Shown here piece by piece: positions 34,038 to 41,262 of a stretch of 64,000 nt of DNA. The notes beneath the pieces were generated by a model. The model did not search any database, was not told where the DNA came from, and saw only the letters and a program-made list of their open reading frames with translations. Source of the DNA: Haloarchaeobius amylolyticus (GTDB lineage: Archaea; Halobacteriota; Halobacteria; Halobacteriales; Natrialbaceae); assembly GCF_026616195.1 (NCBI RefSeq), contig NZ_JANHDH010000001.1, positions 496,001 to 560,000 of the forward strand, written 5' to 3'. The position numbers and the translations under genes are program-made. Each line of letters begins with the position of its first letter. Position 1 is the stretch's first letter.

Positions 34038-34346
34038 TCACCACGACGGCGGTTCGAGCCCTGCCGATTCGAGCACGTCCTTCCACCGTTGCTGGATGGA
34101 CAACCGCGAGACGCCGGCAGCCTCGGCCACCTCCGTCTGTGAGCGCCCGTCGCTCGCGATGAGCGCCCCCGCGTAGAGACTCGCCGCCATCGCCGGTTTC
34201 TTCGACCGCTCGGACTCCGGCACCGACGAGAGAAAGAGGTCCACCGCGTACGACCGCGCGTCAGCGTCGAGTTCGAGCCGGTCGGCAGCGGTCTGGAGCT
34301 CGGCCAGCCACTCCTCGTTGTCCACCCGGTCTCGTGCGCTGTACAT
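34038..34346 (-). CDS. One-repeat TFB-like (cyclin-fold) protein
   Basis: A 102-residue protein resembling one cyclin repeat of archaeal transcription factor B. AADRLELDADARSYAVDLF is helix-rich; the second half KKPAMAASLYAGALIAS...SQTEVAEAAGVSRLSIQQRWKD matches the TFB signature (AASLYxA...TxxxVAxxxGVSxxxIxxRxxD). The N-terminal zinc ribbon, B-finger and first repeat are absent, so it cannot serve as an ordinary initiation factor. The ATG at 34346 is set by a TTTAAG box 25-30 bases upstream. It might act as a DNA-binding modifier of the general machinery. It starts about 85 bases before tRNA-Leu, on the opposite strand. Confidence 0.8.
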   Translation of the reverse strand: MYSARDRVDNEEWLAELQTAADRLELDADARSYAVDLFLSSVPESERSKKPAMAASLYAGALIASDGRSQTEVAEAAGVSRLSIQQRWKDVLESAGLEPPSW

Positions 34347-34370
34347 ACCCCGCCGTACTGCCTTCGGGGA

Positions 34371-34376
34371 CTTAAA
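34371..34376 (-). promoter_or_regulatory. TATA box of the TFB-like gene
   Basis: TTTAAG on the minus strand, 25-30 bases before the ATG at 34346, supports that start and a leaderless transcript. It discounts the longer open frame that would run through the tRNA gene. Confidence 0.6.
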
Positions 34377-34430
34377 CCACCGGACCGAACCCGACAGGTT
34401 CTTACTTTCCAGCGGAAAAGTCGGAGTCGC

Positions 34431-34514
34431 GCGTGGGTAGCCAAGCCAGGAAACGGCGCAGCGCTTAGGACGCTGTCTCGTAGGAGTCCGCCGGTTCAAA
34501 TCCGGTCCCACGCA
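34431..34514 (+). tRNA. tRNA-Leu, anticodon UAG
   Basis: An 84-base type II tRNA. The acceptor GCGTGGG (34431-34437) pairs with CCCACGC (34507-34513), with discriminator A at 34514. The anticodon stem is CAGCG/CGCTG with loop CTTAGGA, giving anticodon TAG, which reads CUA-type Leu codons. A long variable arm (TCTCGTAGGAG) follows, as expected for tRNA-Leu, then the T arm GCCGG-TTCAAAT-CCGGT. CCA is not encoded. The 3' end 34493-34511 is repeated exactly at 34597-34615, so this gene is a recombination target. Confidence 0.96.
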
Positions 34515-34548
34515 TTGCTGCCGCGAACAACTCGTGAGCGGCAGCAAT
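34514..34548 (+). terminator. 11-bp perfect hairpin directly after tRNA-Leu
   Basis: ATTGCTGCCGC (34514-34524) and GCGGCAGCAAT (34538-34548) are exact reverse complements around a 13-base loop. The stem begins at the tRNA discriminator base. It could end transcription or guide 3' processing; no T-tract follows, so its class is uncertain. Confidence 0.5.
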
Positions 34549-34586
34549 CGGACGGACCGGATTCTGAACCAGCGAGCGAACGAAGT

Positions 34587-34615
34587 GAGCGAGTGAGGTT
34601 CAAATCCGGTCCCAC
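34587..34615 (+). repeat. Left direct repeat carrying a tRNA-Leu 3'-end copy (att-like)
   Basis: The 29-base element gagcgagtgaggttc plus aatccggtcccac-type end. Positions 34597-34615 match the tRNA 3' end (34493-34511) without a mismatch, and the whole element recurs at 36214-36242 with two differences. This is the arrangement left when an element recombines into a tRNA gene. Confidence 0.7.
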
Positions 34616-34773
34616 CTGTTCGGCCCTGTCGAACCTCTCAATAGGTGATAGATTTCAGTAGCTCTGCTGGATAGAGGGCGCGAATCGGTCACGGATGGAT
34701 TGCCTCTGGCAGGTAATCCAGAAATGGCTGACATACCCCAAAGGATTCATCGTAGTACGCTGTTCGTGCGGCT

Positions 34774-35256
34774 ATGAAACGTCGGACAGTATTGGCCTCG
34801 TTCGGGACAAGTGTGGTCGCAATATCTGGATGTACTGTCCTTGGTTCGGAGGGTTCAGGTCCAGAGTACCTCGATCAGGAGCCGATAGTTTACTACCGAG
34901 ACGATTTGAGACTTTCACTCACCGATCGCCCTGTCCATCTGGGGGACACCATCGAGTTCGAAGTCACGAATACCAGCGATTCGTCCGTCTCCCTGGGATG
35001 TAAGAACCCATGGGCACTCCAATACCAGACCAGCAAGGGGTGGAAGCACGTGACATGGACGGGAGAGCGGTTCTATCAACTCTGCCTGACTCAACTCGGA
35101 GCTGGGAAGTCACGCACTGAGCAAATTACCCTCTCAGAGCAGGCACTAGAAGTCAACGCATCCAACCTCCAGCAGCCATTGACCGAGGGGGCATACCGGT
35201 TCGTCCTGATAGGGTCTGCTCCATATTTAGCTATTCAATTTAATGTCGTTGGCTGA
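34774..35256 (+). CDS. Predicted lipoprotein with Ig-like domain
   Basis: A 160-residue protein. The N-terminus KRRTVLASFGTSVVAISGC has a twin Arg and a lipobox-like ISGC with Cys20, so it is probably exported by Tat and lipid-anchored. Residues ~40-160 look like a small beta sandwich: IEFEVTNTSDSSVSLGC, WALQYQTSKGWKHVTWTG and LTEGAYRFVLIG, similar to Ig-like domains that end haloarchaeal surface proteins. Third-position G/C is weaker than in the flanking genes, consistent with transfer. It lies inside the att-like islet. No function is assigned. Confidence 0.78.
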   Translation: MKRRTVLASFGTSVVAISGCTVLGSEGSGPEYLDQEPIVYYRDDLRLSLTDRPVHLGDTIEFEVTNTSDSSVSLGCKNPWALQYQTSKGWKHVTWTGERFYQLCLTQLGAGKSRTEQITLSEQALEVNASNLQQPLTEGAYRFVLIGSAPYLAIQFNVVG

Positions 35257-35508
35257 AATCGAAGCAGGTCGAACCAATCTGCGCCCTGCTGACTGCATCC
35301 TCTGTATCTTGCGCGCCGTTACTGACAGCTCGCCGGTCCTCGGTCAAGGTCGTGATGAATACAGGGCGCGAGTCGGCCGAGAGTGAATCGCTACGAGTGG
35401 CACGCTGAACCAGTCCTGCGGGGTTGTTCTGGTTGACTACCAGCGAGAGACCACGGCGATCGTCATCAGCACTGGACCGATTCTAACGCCGAAAACCAGG
35501 AACCTACA
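35257..35508. other. Non-coding or decayed gene region of the islet
   Basis: 252 bases between two convergent islet genes. On the minus strand about 70 codons stay open (roughly 35263-35475) with plausible residues such as GLSLVVNQNNPAGLVQ and FITTLTEDRRAVSNGAQ, but there is a stop before them and no start codon. It may be the tail of a broken gene; no family was recognised. Confidence 0.35.
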
Positions 35509-36021
35509 CTAGGCCGAGGTCGATGGCGGTGACGACATCTCATCACCATCCTCTCGGTGGGTAGACCCTCGTATCCCGGCGATTCCGGCGCCGAAAAGGA
35601 GAGATCCACCGGCGATGAGCATGAAGGGCTCTGCGCCGAGAATGAACATGACGGGCTCCCCAGACCTTCGGTAGGTCGTTTCCGTGAAAAGCGGATAGGG
35701 GAGCGCATTCCAGGCGATAATAATCGTCCGGAACACCTCGAATAGGACGATTCCTCCTCCCACAACTGGCACGACGGAGAGACGCTTCCTCCGGATGGAC
35801 AAAGCCGCCCCAACAACCCCAACGGCTCCTACTCCTGCGAGCAACCACTCTCGCCGACCGAGTGCTTCCCCACCGGCGTTAATCGTCCCCTGGTACCCCG
35901 GTGCAACGTGGAAAATCCCCTGCTGTACCCCGACAATCACCGTCACGAAGCCAGCTACCGAGAGGATTATTGCATTGACACCGTGGGTATTGAGGAGTCG
36001 ACTCGTTCTTCCAAATCTCAT
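35509..36021 (-). CDS. Four-helix membrane protein of the islet, function unknown
   Basis: A 170-residue protein with hydrophobic segments at about 16-36, 55-75, 82-104 and 128-150, an Arg-rich cytosolic loop (SIRRKRLSV) and a polar C-terminus with Ser/Thr. Composition is lower in G+C than the core genes. The ATG at 36021 is supported by a TTTATAC box 25-31 bases upstream. No family was recognised. It converges on the lipoprotein gene. Confidence 0.72.
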   Translation of the reverse strand: MRFGRTSRLLNTHGVNAIILSVAGFVTVIVGVQQGIFHVAPGYQGTINAGGEALGRREWLLAGVGAVGVVGAALSIRRKRLSVVPVVGGGIVLFEVFRTIIIAWNALPYPLFTETTYRRSGEPVMFILGAEPFMLIAGGSLLFGAGIAGIRGSTHREDGDEMSSPPSTSA

Positions 36022-36045
36022 ATATCGAATATATACGGAAGAATA

Positions 36046-36052
36046 GTATAAA
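36046..36052 (-). promoter_or_regulatory. TATA box of the islet membrane-protein gene
   Basis: TTTATAC on the minus strand is 25-31 bases before the ATG at 36021. It shows that the islet gene keeps a haloarchaeal promoter and is probably transcribed. Confidence 0.6.
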
Positions 36053-36213
36053 CACCAGGGTCAGTATGCGGGTCCACCGTCGATGATGGAGTCACCCTCT
36101 GCGTGTGTCACCTGAATTCTGGTAGGCTCTAGAGACTTCAACAGAGCTACCTGTTCTGGAACCCCAGTCACCGACTGCGCAGCCCAGGTCTGTTTCGCTG
36201 CGAAGCGCAAGCG

Positions 36214-36242
36214 GAGCGAGTGAGGTTCGAATCCGGTCGCAC
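36214..36242 (+). repeat. Right direct repeat, degenerate tRNA 3'-end copy
   Basis: The 29-base copy of 34587-34615 differs at two positions, both in the tRNA-derived part (ggttcGaatccggtcGcac). It ends the low-GC segment. It may come from a different tRNA gene, such as one with a gttcgaatcc T loop, rather than from tRNA-Leu itself. Confidence 0.6.
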
Positions 36243-36363
36243 CGGTCCTCTCGACACACCCGACACTCCTGCCACAGAGACTCTTCTTGCACACGTCACG
36301 TCCGGATAGGAATCCTTCAGCAGGCCTGACACACTATCTCACGGCTGAATCGGCCACCAGAAA

Positions 36364-36370
36364 CATATAT
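36364..36370 (+). promoter_or_regulatory. TATA box of the pilin gene
   Basis: catatat lies about 22-28 bases upstream of the ATG at 36392. This favours that start over the longer frame from 36287 and fits a leaderless transcript. Confidence 0.6.
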
Positions 36371-36391
36371 CGAAACGACGAGTCTTCGGGC

Positions 36392-36907
36392 ATGCAATCG
36401 AGGCGGGGTGTCTCGTCGGTCGTGAGTACGGTGCTCATGGTCGGCATCGTACTGATAATGGCCGTCACGGCGAGCGTGTACGCGCTGGACTTCGCGGACG
36501 AGAAGCGCCAGCCGTCGCCGCAGATGCACGCGAACCTGGAGCCGGTCTCGGCGAGCGACGGGACGGTGGCGGTGACGGTCAACGGGGGAGAGAAACTGGA
36601 GATGCAGAACCTGGAGGTGGTCATCCGGAACCACGGCAACGACAGTCAGGTCCGGCTGGTCGCGTTGCGGGCGTCCGGGAGCGCTCTCACGTCGGCCAAC
36701 CTCGAAGGGGTCGAGGGGATGGTGAACAAATCGAGCGCGGAGGGCGAGCTCGTCACGACCGCGTCGACGGACGGCGTCCTGGCCGCGGGCGAGCGGCTCG
36801 CGGTCGATCTGCCGAACGTGACCCAGGGCGACCGGGTGACGATACTGGTGGTGCACGTGCCGACGAACAGCGTCATCTGGCAGGAAAGTACGAACACGAC
36901 CGCCTGA
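36392..36907 (+). CDS. Type IV pilin-like protein
   Basis: A 171-residue archaeal type IV pilin (DUF1628-like N-terminus). The short basic leader MQSRRGVSSVVSTV contains a RRGVS prepilin peptidase (PibD) site, followed by a single hydrophobic helix SVVSTVLMVGIVLIMAVTAS. The mature ~140-residue domain is beta-rich with LEPVSASDGTVAVTV and a C-terminus of VHVPTNSVIWQ. Members form adhesion or archaellum-like filaments. No pil or flagellin assembly genes are adjacent. The start is chosen from the leader motif and TATA spacing, which removes 35 upstream codons. Confidence 0.87.
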   Translation: MQSRRGVSSVVSTVLMVGIVLIMAVTASVYALDFADEKRQPSPQMHANLEPVSASDGTVAVTVNGGEKLEMQNLEVVIRNHGNDSQVRLVALRASGSALTSANLEGVEGMVNKSSAEGELVTTASTDGVLAAGERLAVDLPNVTQGDRVTILVVHVPTNSVIWQESTNTTA

Positions 36908-36972
36908 AAGAGACGGGGCCCTTCGTACCAAGCCCACAAACCTTTTTCACCCCGGGTTAGTTCTTACGCCCA

Positions 36973-37785
36973 ATGGCGAACCTGGGCGAGCTGTTCGGCG
37001 AGATACTCGCAGACGTCGACGCGATAGTGCTCTTCTCACCGAGTGGCTCGTATTTCGAGCGCTTCTCGGAGCTGGAGGAGCCGGAGGTTGTCGTCGTCGG
37101 GACGGAGAACACGGTCGACGCCGATTCGTTCGTCGAGTTGCCACTCGAGTTCGAGAACGTCGCCGAGCGGGTGCGCTTCGGACTCGAGGGGGCGCTCGAC
37201 GCGGGGCTCCTCGACGACGGGGACGTGTTGCTCTGTGCGACGAGCGTCTTCGACAGTGGTATCGACACCATCTCGCGGGTCAGGGCCGACGCCTCGAAGC
37301 AGTCCGGCGTGTACGACCTGTTCTCGAACTCCCGGGCCGAGCCGAACGTCATCAAGAACGTGCTCGAGCTCGCGGTCGAACTCGGGAAGAAGGGCCAGAA
37401 GGGCAAGCCCGTCGGCGCGCTGTTCGTGGTCGGCGACGCGGGGAAGGTCATGAACAAGTCTCGCCCGCTCTCGTACAACCCCTTCGAGAAGAGCCACGTG
37501 CACGTGGGCGACCCCATCGTGAACGTGATGCTGAAGGAGTTCTCCCGACTGGACGGCGCGTTCGTCATCTCGGACTCGGGGAAGATCGTCAGCGCCTACC
37601 GCTACCTCGAACCGTCGGCGGAGGGCGTCGACATCCCGAAGGGCCTCGGTGCCAGGCACATGGCCGCGGGCGCGGTGACGCGTGACACGAACGCGACGGC
37701 CATCGTGCTCTCCGAGAGCGACGGACTGGTTCGGGCGTTCAAGAGCGGCGAGTTGCTGCTCGAGATCGACCCGGAGGACTACTGA
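36973..37785 (+). CDS. dacZ: Diadenylate cyclase DacZ
   Basis: A 270-residue archaeal DAC protein that makes cyclic di-AMP from two ATP. The N-terminal ~125 residues form the DacZ-specific domain. The C-terminal DAC domain has DGAFVIS (194-200) and GARHMAAGA (226-234), the DGA and RHR-like catalytic motifs. Haloferax volcanii DacZ is essential and sets osmotic tolerance, which fits the mscS gene two bases downstream. A promoter-like ctttttcac box is about 30 bases before the ATG. The pair is probably one operon. Confidence 0.93.
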   Translation: MANLGELFGEILADVDAIVLFSPSGSYFERFSELEEPEVVVVGTENTVDADSFVELPLEFENVAERVRFGLEGALDAGLLDDGDVLLCATSVFDSGIDTISRVRADASKQSGVYDLFSNSRAEPNVIKNVLELAVELGKKGQKGKPVGALFVVGDAGKVMNKSRPLSYNPFEKSHVHVGDPIVNVMLKEFSRLDGAFVISDSGKIVSAYRYLEPSAEGVDIPKGLGARHMAAGAVTRDTNATAIVLSESDGLVRAFKSGELLLEIDPEDY

Positions 37786-37787
37786 CG

Positions 37788-38669
37788 ATGCTCGGGTGGC
37801 TGTCGACCGCGGGCCGAGCGGACACGCTCTCCGGTGGCGTCCCGTTGCTACAGGACGGGACCACGACCACCGGAACCGGGACGTCGACCGGGAACGGCAC
37901 CGGGCTGGACCTGAGCGCACTGTTGCAGGAACCGCTCGTACTCGCCCTCGGCGTCATCGTCGCGGGGGTCGTCGTCGGCATCCTCGTCGGGAAACTGAAC
38001 AAGCGCCTGCTCCGGGCGGCGGGCGTCCCGGACATGGTCGAGGGGACGCCGTTCGAGTCGAGTGCGCGCAGTCTGGGCACCTCGACGGTCGACATCGTCG
38101 CGCGGCTGAGTTCGTGGTTCATCTACGGTATCGCGGTGCTCGCGGCGGTCCACGTCGCGAACATCATCCGGACCGACCAGTTCTGGCTGAGCATCGTCTG
38201 GTTCGTCCCCGACGTCTTCATCGCCATCTTCGTCCTCATCGTCGGCTTCGTCGCGGCCGACAAGGCCGAGTTGTTGACCAGCGAGCGCCTGCGCGGCGTG
38301 AAACTCCCCGAGGTGAATCTCCTGCCGCGGCTCGTGAAGTACAGCGTCATCTACATCGCGTTCCTCGTCGCGCTGAGCCAGATCGGCGTGAACATGCTCG
38401 CGCTCATCGTCCTGCTCGCGGCGTACCTGTTCGCGCTCATCTTCCTCGGCGGGCTGGCGTTCCGGGACTTCCTGCGGGCCAGCGCGGCCGGGATGTACCT
38501 GCTCCTGCGCCAGCCGTACGGCATCGGCGACGAGGTGGAGATCGGCGACAAGCAGGGCGTCGTCCAGGAGGTCGACCTGTTCGTGACCCAGATAGAGTCC
38601 GGTGGCACGGAGTACATCGTGCCGAACAACCGCGTCTTCGAGAACGGCGTGGTCAGGATCCGGGAGTAG
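37788..38669 (+). CDS. Small-conductance mechanosensitive channel (MscS) family protein
   Basis: A 293-residue membrane protein that is likely to open under hypo-osmotic stress. Five hydrophobic segments are evident (about 48-70, 105-125, 133-160, 180-200 and 205-235), followed by the MscS pore-exit beta domain: GLAFRDFLRASAAGMYLLLR, QPYGIGDEVEIGDKQGVVQE and TEYIVPNNRVFENGVV. The C-terminal cage domain is short. Its ATG is 2 bases after the dacZ stop, so c-di-AMP and channel synthesis are coupled in transcription. In bacteria c-di-AMP limits ion and osmolyte import, a plausible partner activity. Confidence 0.9.
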   Translation: MLGWLSTAGRADTLSGGVPLLQDGTTTTGTGTSTGNGTGLDLSALLQEPLVLALGVIVAGVVVGILVGKLNKRLLRAAGVPDMVEGTPFESSARSLGTSTVDIVARLSSWFIYGIAVLAAVHVANIIRTDQFWLSIVWFVPDVFIAIFVLIVGFVAADKAELLTSERLRGVKLPEVNLLPRLVKYSVIYIAFLVALSQIGVNMLALIVLLAAYLFALIFLGGLAFRDFLRASAAGMYLLLRQPYGIGDEVEIGDKQGVVQEVDLFVTQIESGGTEYIVPNNRVFENGVVRIRE

Positions 38670-38693
38670 TCGCCGCCAGTCGCTGCTTCTGCC

Positions 38694-39251
38694 TCAGTCG
38701 TCGCCGTCGGCGTCGCGCATCGCCCAGTCGCTCATCGGGCGGGCCGGCACCCCGGCCACGGTCTCTCCTGCCGGCACGTCCTCGGTGACCAGTGAGTTCG
38801 CCGCGACCTGTGCGCCCTCGCCGATCTCGACGCCGGGGAGGACGATGGCGCCGGCGCCGATCATCGCCCGGTCGCCGACGACCACGTCACCGACGCGATA
38901 CTCGTCCTGCAGGAACTCGTGACAGAGCACGGTGGCGTCGTACCCGACGATGACGTGGTCGCCCAATGTGATGTGCTCGGGCCAGAACACGTCGGGCGTG
39001 GCCTCAAGCCCCCACGAGACGCCCTCGCCGACGGTGACGCCGAGCAGGCCGAGCAGCCAGTTCTTCAGCCGGAGGGAGGGCGAGATACGGACGAGCCAGA
39101 CGACGGCGTAGTTGAACGCCACCCGGAGCGGTGACTTCGCGTCCGGCCAGTGCTGCAGGGAGTTCAGCGGGCCAGGCGTCGGGTGCGCGGTCACGCGTTC
39201 GTGACGGGACTCGTCGTCGCTCACGGGGTCGGCTTCGGCGCCGGGGGCCAT
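38694..39251 (-). CDS. Left-handed beta-helix acyltransferase
   Basis: A 185-residue hexapeptide-repeat acyltransferase. The C-terminal half carries the [LIV]-G-x4 turns (VIVGYDATVLCHEF, VVVGDRAMIGAGAIVLPGVEIGEGAQVAANSLV) and ends GVPARPM. CHEFLQ suggests an acceptor-site His like those of CAT/WbbJ-type transferases. The N-terminus is rich in polar residues and may include a membrane-associated helix (AFNYAVVWLVRISP). The donor or acceptor cannot be named, but cell-surface sugar acetylation is common. The ATG at 39251 is chosen over a GTG two codons upstream. Confidence 0.85.
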   Translation of the reverse strand: MAPGAEADPVSDDESRHERVTAHPTPGPLNSLQHWPDAKSPLRVAFNYAVVWLVRISPSLRLKNWLLGLLGVTVGEGVSWGLEATPDVFWPEHITLGDHVIVGYDATVLCHEFLQDEYRVGDVVVGDRAMIGAGAIVLPGVEIGEGAQVAANSLVTEDVPAGETVAGVPARPMSDWAMRDADGDD

Positions 39252-39337
39252 GAACACCCCGGTCGCGCGGCCGGACGGGCCGCCGGGTCGGCGCCCGCCG
39301 GCGACGTGTTGATTCCCGCAGCAGCCCTAGAGGTGCC

Positions 39338-39790
39338 ATGGCAGACTCGTCCGGACTCATCGGGGACGTCGTGGAATCGCTCGTTGAGACGGTGACGGAC
39401 TGGCCGCACGTCAGGCAGGAGGCACACCGCTACGGCGGAACCGCCTTCCTCGTTGACTCGCGGGAGATCGGCCACGTCCACGACTCGGGGATGCTCGACA
39501 TCTCCTACCTGAAGGCGCTCCGGGACCGGCTGGTCGAGGCGGGCGAGACCGGCGTCCACCACCTGCTCACCGATTCGGGGTGGACCACCTACTACATCGA
39601 GTCCTCCGACGACTTCGAGCACGCCCTGTGGCTGGTACGCCTGTCGTACCTGTACCACGTCCGGGTGCTCCAGCAGCGCGACGGGGGCAGGTTCGACGAC
39701 GTGGACGTGGCCGCCGAGCTGGACGCGCTGGACGTGAGCGAGGCGGTTCAGGCGGCGTTCGAGCGCCGGGAAGAAGGGACGGCGGCGTAG
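39338..39790 (+). CDS. Luciferase-domain-like (DUF5519) protein
   Basis: A 150-residue protein with the DUF5519 pattern: YGGTAFLVDSREIGHVHDSG, ISYLKALRDRLVEAG and HHLLTDSGWTTYYIESSDD, then HALWLVRLSYLYH. The family was named from a domain of dinoflagellate luciferase, and its role in prokaryotes is unknown. The C-terminal ~30 residues are acidic and helical. It converges with purD at a 9-base gap. Its start is supported by sense and size; no strong TATA was seen. Confidence 0.75.
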   Translation: MADSSGLIGDVVESLVETVTDWPHVRQEAHRYGGTAFLVDSREIGHVHDSGMLDISYLKALRDRLVEAGETGVHHLLTDSGWTTYYIESSDDFEHALWLVRLSYLYHVRVLQQRDGGRFDDVDVAAELDALDVSEAVQAAFERREEGTAA

Positions 39791-39798
39791 GGGTCGGC

Positions 39799-41103
39799 TT
39801 ACTCGCCGCGCAGTTCGGCGACGTGGTCGATGCGGCGCTGGACGAGGTCGGCCTTGCCGATGTCGTGGCGGATGTGCAGGCCGTCCTCGCCGGCGACGGC
39901 CAGCGCGTCCTCGGCCTGTTCCTCCGCCGCGGCGATGGTGTCGGCGACGCCGACGACCGCGAAGGCGCGCGAGGTGGTCGTGTAGATGCCGTCGTCGCGC
40001 TCGTCGACGGAGGCGTAGTACAGTAGCGCGTCGCCCGCGCTGTCTTCATCGACGGTGATCTTCGTGCCGGCCTCCGGGTTCGTCGGGTAGCCGGCGGGGG
40101 TCGCGTACTTGCAGACCGTCGCCTTCTCCTGGAAGTCGAGCTCCGGCAGGGGCTCGCCGTCGCGGGCCTTCGTCAGAATCTCGTAGAAGTCCGTGTTCAG
40201 GACCGGGAGGGTGTTCATCGCCTCGGGGTCGCCGAACCGGGCGTTGAACTCGACGACCTTCACGCCCTCCGCGGTCAGCATGAACTGGCCGTAGAGGATG
40301 CCGCGGTAGTCGTCGAGGGCCTCGACGGTCGACCGGAGGACGTTCAGGGCCTCGACGCTGTCGGCCTCGGTCATGAACGGGAGCTGGAAGCTCGCGTCGG
40401 TGTAGCTGCCCATGCCGCCCGTGTTGGGGCCCTCGTCGCCCTCGTAGGCGCGCTTGTGGTCCTGCACGGCGGGCGTGATGAGCACGTCGTCGTTGGCGAC
40501 GATGGCCTGGATGGTGAACTCCTCGCCCACGAGGCGCTCCTCGAGGACGACCGTCTCGTAGTCGGAGTCACGGAGGTACGCCTTGGCCTCCTCCTTGGTG
40601 ATCTGGTCGCCGGTGACGCGGACGCCCTTGCCGCCGGTCAGGCCGGCGGGCTTGACGGCGAGGTCGCCGTCGTACTCGTCGATGTACTCGCAGGCGGCCT
40701 CCATGTCGTCGAAGACGGCGTAGTCCGGGCAGCCGGGGATGTCGTGCTCGGCCATGAACTCGCGCTGGAACGACTTGTCCACCTCGATGCGGGCGTCGGC
40801 CTGCTTCGGCCCGAAGGCGTAGACGCCGGCGGCTTCGAGCGCGTCGACGACGCCCTCGGCGAGGGGTTTCTCCGGCCCGATGACGGCCAGCGTCGCGCCG
40901 ACCTCCTCGGCGTAGGCGACGACCGCGTCGGGGTCGCTCGTGTCCAGTGTCTCGAAGCCCGCGGCGATACGGGCGATGCCGGGGTTGCGGTTGCCGGCGC
41001 AGGCGTACAGGTCGAACTCGTCTCGGTCGGGAGACTCGTCGAGCGCCCGGGCGATGGCGTGCTCGCGCCCGCCGCCGCCGACGAGCAAGAGGGTATCGGA
41101 CAT
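39799..41103 (-). CDS. purD: Phosphoribosylamine--glycine ligase (PurD)
   Basis: A 434-residue ATP-grasp enzyme that joins phosphoribosylamine and glycine in the second step of IMP synthesis. Its start MSDTLLLVGGGGREHAIAR is the family N-terminus. GPEKPLAEGVVDALEAAGV, AVKPAGLTGGKGVRVTG (ATP loop), GGMGSYTDASFQLPF and VVEFNARFGDPE follow. The much longer open frame continuing upstream overlaps the divergent DUF255 gene and is not coding. No other pur genes are adjacent. The ATG at 41103 is 160 bases from the divergent start at 41263. Confidence 0.96.
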   Translation of the reverse strand: MSDTLLLVGGGGREHAIARALDESPDRDEFDLYACAGNRNPGIARIAAGFETLDTSDPDAVVAYAEEVGATLAVIGPEKPLAEGVVDALEAAGVYAFGPKQADARIEVDKSFQREFMAEHDIPGCPDYAVFDDMEAACEYIDEYDGDLAVKPAGLTGGKGVRVTGDQITKEEAKAYLRDSDYETVVLEERLVGEEFTIQAIVANDDVLITPAVQDHKRAYEGDEGPNTGGMGSYTDASFQLPFMTEADSVEALNVLRSTVEALDDYRGILYGQFMLTAEGVKVVEFNARFGDPEAMNTLPVLNTDFYEILTKARDGEPLPELDFQEKATVCKYATPAGYPTNPEAGTKITVDEDSAGDALLYYASVDERDDGIYTTTSRAFAVVGVADTIAAAEEQAEDALAVAGEDGLHIRHDIGKADLVQRRIDHVAELRGE

Positions 41104-41262
41104 ACGCGATACCGGTACGCATGAGAGTGTAAAGGTTGCCCTTCCCGCGAGCAGAACTATACACGTTCGTGTCGGTTCCCCGGCGCTGGGTCGTGTGGGC
41201 GACGGGAACCGTCGGCCTCCCGAGTCGCACGCTTTTACCGGCTGACGAGCCAAGGGGGAGGC

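Larger units (their letters stand above)
34587..36242. mobile_element. tRNA-Leu-linked islet between att-like repeats, no integrase
   Basis: A 1.65-kb segment downstream of tRNA-Leu with visibly lower G+C and different codon use than its flanks. It holds a lipoprotein gene, a membrane-protein gene, a stretch of non-coding or decayed sequence (35257-35508), and the two repeats at its ends. No integrase, transposase or replication gene is present. Remnant of an integrated element or cargo carried by another one are both possible; the boundaries are inferred from the repeats. Confidence 0.55.
36022..36391. other. Spacer with islet right end, TATA boxes and no accepted gene
   Basis: 370 bases between a divergent membrane protein and the pilin. 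It contains the TATA of the membrane protein (36046-36052), the right repeat (36214-36242) and the pilin promoter (36364-36370). An open minus-strand frame across 36061-36294 contains GATGFEP-like residues, the usual artefact of translating tRNA antisense, so it was not accepted. Confidence 0.6.

Noticed and set aside
34347-34547. Upstream extension of the TFB-like gene
   Set aside because: The extension would read through the tRNA-Leu gene; the TATA at 34371-34376 sets the start at 34346.
36061-36294. Minus-strand frame of 77 codons at the islet end
   Set aside because: The GATGFEP-like residues are the usual artefact of translating antisense tRNA sequence, and the frame crosses the att-like repeat.
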